Of a DNA stretch of 64,000 nt, positions 60,165 to 64,000 are shown piece after piece; the first letter of the stretch is position 1, and each line of letters starts with the position of its first letter. The stretch is taken from positions 9,672,001 through 9,736,000 of the forward strand of contig NC_003283.11 in the NCBI RefSeq assembly GCF_000002985.6. Reading direction: 5' to 3'. Both the position numbers and the translations under genes were made by a program. A model generated the notes under the pieces. The model was not told where the DNA came from. It did not search any database and was given only the letters and a program-made list of their open reading frames with translations. The DNA comes from Caenorhabditis elegans. Its lineage: Eukaryota > Nematoda > Chromadorea > Rhabditida > Rhabditidae.

Positions 60165-61590
60165 ATGGATCAGAATAGAGGAAGCGATGTTGGCTTTGCG
60201 GTGCCGATGTTACCCGTCAATTATGCATCGGCTACTCGTTAGTTTTGACCTTATCTTTTAGGGTGGATGGAACAAAAAAGAAACTCGATTATAGATAATC
60301 GGAAAACGTACATTCATAAAATCTTAAAATGAAAGCTTATTTATTTTCAAAAACCCTTAATTTGTTTTGGGTAAAACCGTCAGTATCCGGCATCATTTCT
60401 GGATCATGAACTATCTAGAAACTTCAAAAAATATGCGACTTAAAACAATTTGTAGATGTAATATCTAAGAATTAACAGATTAGGATCAAATCGTTATTTA
60501 AATTTATTTTTCAGAAAAAATGTCAACGTTGGCATCCACTTCATCAGCCGGTGCTTCATCATCAACAGGTAGCAGCAACCAACAGCAGCAACAGGCAGCT
60601 GCTGTGATCCGAAGACGTCGTTTCAGCACTGCAAAAATTCAGCCAACACGCATAAAGAAGGTTATGCAAAGTGATGAGGATATCGGAAGAATGGTTCAGT
60701 CAGTTCCTGTCAGCATCGGAAGAGCAATGGAGCATTTTGCGGAGAAGTTTTTACAGGTGAGAAGACTCAGTCATAGTTATTTTGAACCTTGAATATATAT
60801 TTGAGGCTGCCGCAGAAGCTACTCAATTCACATCTTCAAAGACGCTAAACCCTCAACACATGAAGCAGGCGGTTCTCAACACTCCACACTTTTCATTTCT
60901 AGAATCAGTCTTCAAAGATGTTGCACTTCCACAGCAAGCATCTGAATTGAATACTGCACGTACCGGCATGACATTGAGAGGACAGCAAATGCTCCAAGAG
61001 CAACAAAATTCAGATTTTGCTAGTGCAATTCTTGCCAATGCGCAGATGCAAATGATGCAAATGGATCAACAAGCATTGAAACAAGAAGATGGAACTATTT
61101 CTCCTTATTTAGTTGATCCGCAATCCCCAGCAGCACCACTTCCACTTTATCTTCAAGGGATTCCATCCAATTATCCAGTAGTTCAAGAACTCACAGCCAC
61201 CGTACCACTTTCTCCTAGCACTCCGACAACTCAACTCGTAAATGGTATGCTAGGAATGCTCAAATACTCGAAAAAAGATTCTGAAGGACAACGTCTCACA
61301 GGATTAAAACGAGCATCTACTGATGGTGATGGAGAAGACAGACCAAAGCGAGGACGCCCAAAGAAGTTAAAACCTGAAAAATGTATTGATGATGATCTCT
61401 ACGAGGAAGCTTCTAGGAATATAGCCAAGGTAATATTTGAAAAGTTTAGACATAGAATCAAAATGTTCTAAAGATGTAATTTGATTTACGGTTCTGTGAT
61501 CCTTTTGATCTAAAGCAAAATTATCATTTTCAGGAAGACAAGGATCGCGAGTTGATGCCTCCTCCAGCACTGCCTATTGGCCGTCCGTGA
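60165..61590 (+). CDS. drap-1: NC2 alpha / DRAP1 TBP-binding transcription repressor subunit
   Basis: Exons join(60165..60237, 60515..60756, 60806..61429, 61534..61590), 331 residues. A Ser/Thr/Gln-rich N-terminus (QQQQQAAAVIRRRRFSTAK) precedes the histone fold, about residues 60-140: RIKKVMQSDEDIGRMVQSVP then VSIGRAMEHFAEKFLQ and AAAEATQFTSSKTLNPQHMK. This is the H2A-like partner that pairs with NC2 beta, grips TBP on the promoter and blocks TFIIB/TFIIA. A Gln/Met-rich stretch follows (QMQMMQMDQQALKQ), then a basic KRGRPKKLKPEK motif resembling an AT-hook/NLS. Starting at 60520 (MSTLAST) would drop 26 residues; the frame is also open upstream to 59868. The symbol is from memory (F40F9.7). 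Confidence 0.92.
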
Positions 61591-62102
61591 TCCTCACTTC
61601 TCTATGAGAAATTTTATTCTTCTCCTAATCGTGTACTTTTCAATGGTCTCGTTGCCCTCCATTTCTGATCTAAATTTCTCCTTTTCTATTGCTCCAAGTT
61701 AAGAAAAAAAAAACAAATCCTCACCGGGTCTACCCTATTCTCTATTTCTCTTGTTTTATTCATTTTTTGTCGTTCACTGGCAAATCAAAATTTAATCACT
61801 TCGATGTTCTCCCAATATGAACCATTACCGACCCACACCTTCATAAATCAGGATGCTCGTCGCTTTTCATTAAACCTTCCAAATGTTCTCTGTCATATGT
61901 TTAACTTGTTTTGCTCTTTGTCTCTCTAATTCAATTTTTCTCTTCATTTTTATATTTGTCATGCTTTAGAATTCAATTTCCGTTTTTGTAGTATTTAATA
62001 TAAAAATTATTCAACCAGAAAACGTATATTTCCGACAGAAAAGACCACTAAACTCGCGCAACAACTAGAGCGATCTACATTATATTAGTATTCAGCTAAA
62101 TT
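61591..62102. other. drap-1 3' region
   Basis: A 512-bp gap of T-rich sequence between drap-1 and the EF-hand gene on the same strand. No gene. The spacing would allow an operon, though it exceeds the usual 100-300 bp. Confidence 0.55.
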
Positions 62103-63316
62103 ATGGATCTGAGCGAAGATGAAGATTTATTAAACATTGAAGAAGAAGGGGAAAATGAGAGCCAAAAAGAAGAAGTAGATTCTGTAATTGTTGGTTTGTA
62201 ATATTTTGTCCAATTTAAACAAAAAAGGAAGTTCAGAAGATATTCGACGTCGTCTTTTCGATGTATTCAAGATGTTTGACGAGGATTCTGATGGTTTGAT
62301 TGAAGTGAGGATTACTGTAGTTACTGTTGAAACTTGGCTTTTCACGTGGTGCTTTTCTCCAACTTTCTACTCATTTATATCATTAAGAACCGGATCAAAT
62401 AGACATTCCACCTAGTGTAGGCGTCACGGGGAGCCTATTCCCGCCTTCCCACTCGCCTTCCTCGCGCCCTTCAGTAGGGTGAGTGAAGAGGCGAACACGC
62501 CTCGAGTGCATGAAGTTATTTTTCATACTTCATAAACTCTTAAATGTTTCTCCTGGCTCTTCCAATTAGTAGGAGCGTCGTCAATATAAAAGTTGTACCT
62601 ATAGCTGAAAATTTCTTATTGATATTCGTTGAAAACTCAATTTGCATCTCTATAGGTTTTCTTTGTTTTCGATATTCTAGTATTGTTTTGGTTATTTTTA
62701 TTGTAACAGTTTAGAGATTCAAACCCGCGCCAATGCATGAAATATCTCAAAAAGTTCACATTTTTTGAAAAATTTGGTAAAAACTGACTCAAATTTTTCA
62801 AAAGTCGAAATACTTTTTGGAGAGTTTTATTATGATATTCGGCTATTATGGACCTCCACTGAATCTTTTAAATCCACTGAATCTTTAAAATGTCTCCACT
62901 GAATCTTTTAAATCTTTCTTAAACTGAAATTCCAGACCGACGATGTGAGTCACGTTCTCCGAAGCTTTGGATTGAACCCCAGTCAAACGGAATTGCAATT
63001 GGTCAGTGAACAAACTGCAAAGAAAAATGGAAGAGTTTCATTCGATGACCTTCTGCCCCGTGTCGTATTGGCAATTCAAAATGAAGAATGGAAAGATGAT
63101 ACTCCGAAACAAATCCATGCTGCATTTCAAGTAATAACATCTAATAATTATGTTCAAAAAGATACATTATTGCAATTGCTCACTTCAATTGGAGAACCAT
63201 TGACTCCACAAGAAGTTAAGCAATTTCTGAATCATGTCAGCATTCGAGCAAATGGAGATATTGACTGGGTTTCGTATGTTAAAGACACTTGCGAAATGAT
63301 TACTTCTAGAGATTAA
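62103..63316 (+). CDS. Calmodulin-like EF-hand protein
   Basis: Three exons, join(62103..62193, 62237..62304, 62936..63316), 179 residues. An acidic leader (MDLSEDEDLLNIEEEGENES) precedes a calmodulin-type fold starting DIRRRLFDVFKMFDEDSDGL. The first loop (DEDSDGLIETDD) has the D-x-D-x-D-G spacing to bind Ca2+, with Asp at position 12. The next (AKKNGRVSFDDLL) lacks the first acidic residue, and the third and fourth (TSNNYVQKDTLL, RANGDIDWVSYV) are degenerate, so probably only one site is functional. It resembles myosin-light-chain or EFCAB2/DRC8-like proteins; the subgroup is not certain. The first intron (42 nt) was placed with the TTCAG acceptor at 62236. Confidence 0.82.
62413..62515. 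repeat. GC-rich dispersed-repeat-like segment in an EF-hand intron
   Basis: A compact GC-rich block (GGCGTCACGGGGAGCC, then CACTCGCCTTC pairing with GTGAGTGAAGAGGCGA). It contrasts sharply with AT-rich flanks and looks like an old repeat fragment. Confidence 0.45.
62855..62917. repeat. Three-copy tandem repeat in an EF-hand intron
   Basis: Three copies of TCCACTGAATCTTTTAAAT-like units (about 18-23 nt), ending 18 bp before the splice acceptor of the last exon. Confidence 0.85.
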
Positions 63317-64000
63317 ATCTTTAATTTTAGTTGTAAGGATTATCACTTTTTTTTTTGGAAAATTTCTATAAATCTTCATAAACGTGGATGCCTTCAACCA
63401 TCCCAACTTTGTTGGAAACTAAAGCCAAGAGAGCAAATTTTCCAGAAAATTAAGATATGTACGTTTCAAATCTTGCGTACCGTCTGAATTTAGTTGCAAA
63501 CCCTTTGGACATGGCCTTGTTCTCAGAAAAATAACATTTTCACAGACCCACTTACACTTCTAGTTATAACCTTGTGACACACTTTCTTTTGGATCACTGG
63601 TAATCGTAACTTTATGATGAGTTGAACAACTTTCCATATCAAAACTAGACATGAATAAAAGTGATTCAACGATGTACCTTAGGGCGTTGACGATCAAATT
63701 ATCATTACCTACGGATAATCAGTATCTATTATAATACGAATATGTCTTTTCGGTGATGGAAATGTCTGAAAATCGTTTAATATGTTGCAGACGGATAATT
63801 TTAAACAATACAAGAAGCTAACTCGTCAATGTTTTAAATACATCGTGAGCCCGTTGTCCCCAGAATTTCAGGCCGTGCGTGACTGCAAAGTTTTCAAAAC
63901 CACAATTGCACATATCAGCCCTCCTTTTTGTTGGGCCTCTAAAGAGCATGACAACTTTATTTGTTAAGCAAAAAATTACCAATTAGTTTGTGTTCTACAG
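63317..64000. other. 3' flank, no supported gene
   Basis: AATAAA near 63655-63660 could end the EF-hand transcript. The frame at 63782-63967 has no motif. The next gene, if any, lies beyond the edge. Confidence 0.5.

Noticed and set aside
1-64000. tRNA, rRNA or CRISPR arrays
   Set aside because: No cloverleaf boxes, rRNA segments or regularly spaced repeats were seen; CRISPR is not expected in a nematode genome.

Overview
The window is nuclear DNA of a Caenorhabditis nematode, almost certainly C. elegans. It is AT-rich, with many short (about 45-60 nt) GT-AG introns ending in TTTCAG, closely spaced genes, and terminal-inverted-repeat MITEs. Recognisable orthologues (rbx-1, ztf-9, sulp-8, xbx-6, tag-120, aagr-3, drap-1) fit the ZK287/F40F9 region of chromosome V as I remember it; I made no database comparison. 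Exon chains were built by hand from splice sites, and every multi-exon model given as complete sums to a multiple of three with compatible phases.

Layout, left to right. 1-926 (-): 5' end of an SLC26 sulfate/anion transporter. 6.3-7.0 kb (+): a calcitonin/DH31-like neuropeptide precursor. 7.4-8.1 kb (+): a small Ly6/uPAR-type GPI-anchored protein, converging on a 14-exon secreted multi-Kunitz protein (8.4-13.7 kb, -). 13.7-17.9 kb has no supported gene. 17.95-20.1 kb (-): rbx-1 (cullin-RING ligase RING subunit) and ztf-9 (C2H2 zinc fingers). 21.1-22.7 kb (+): a divergent RluA-type pseudouridine synthase whose catalytic Asp appears to be Lys. 25.1-29.6 kb (+): a secreted 14-cysteine protein with a 3.3-kb intron.

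31-38 kb holds two TMBIM/Bax-inhibitor family genes tail to tail (xbx-6 + and tag-120 -), with a perfect X-box upstream of xbx-6 and a long hairpin between its two possible terminal exons. 39.5-41.6 kb (-): a TYW2/TRM5-like tRNA methyltransferase with a Lys-rich insertion. 43.3-44.3 kb (+): a small PDZ protein. 44.7-47.7 kb (+): a tandem pair of Str-type chemoreceptor genes, the second broken by one nonsense codon. 47.9-52.0 kb (-): an SLC46-like MFS transporter. 54.3-57.5 kb (-): the ER glucosidase II alpha subunit. 60.2-61.6 kb (+): drap-1 (NC2 alpha). 62.1-63.3 kb (+): a calmodulin-like EF-hand protein.

The genes do not form one pathway. They are a typical nematode mix of housekeeping genes (ubiquitin ligase, ER glucosidase, transcription repressor, RNA modification) and secreted, membrane or sensory genes. 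The best leads are the in-frame-stop chemoreceptor, the catalytic substitution in the pseudouridine synthase, the insertion-bearing methyltransferase, the disulfide-reduced Kunitz domains, the X-box inside a possible longer xbx-6 transcript, the hairpin at the xbx-6 3' end, and a structured intronic element near 27.0 kb. I found no evidence of a wholly new multi-gene system.
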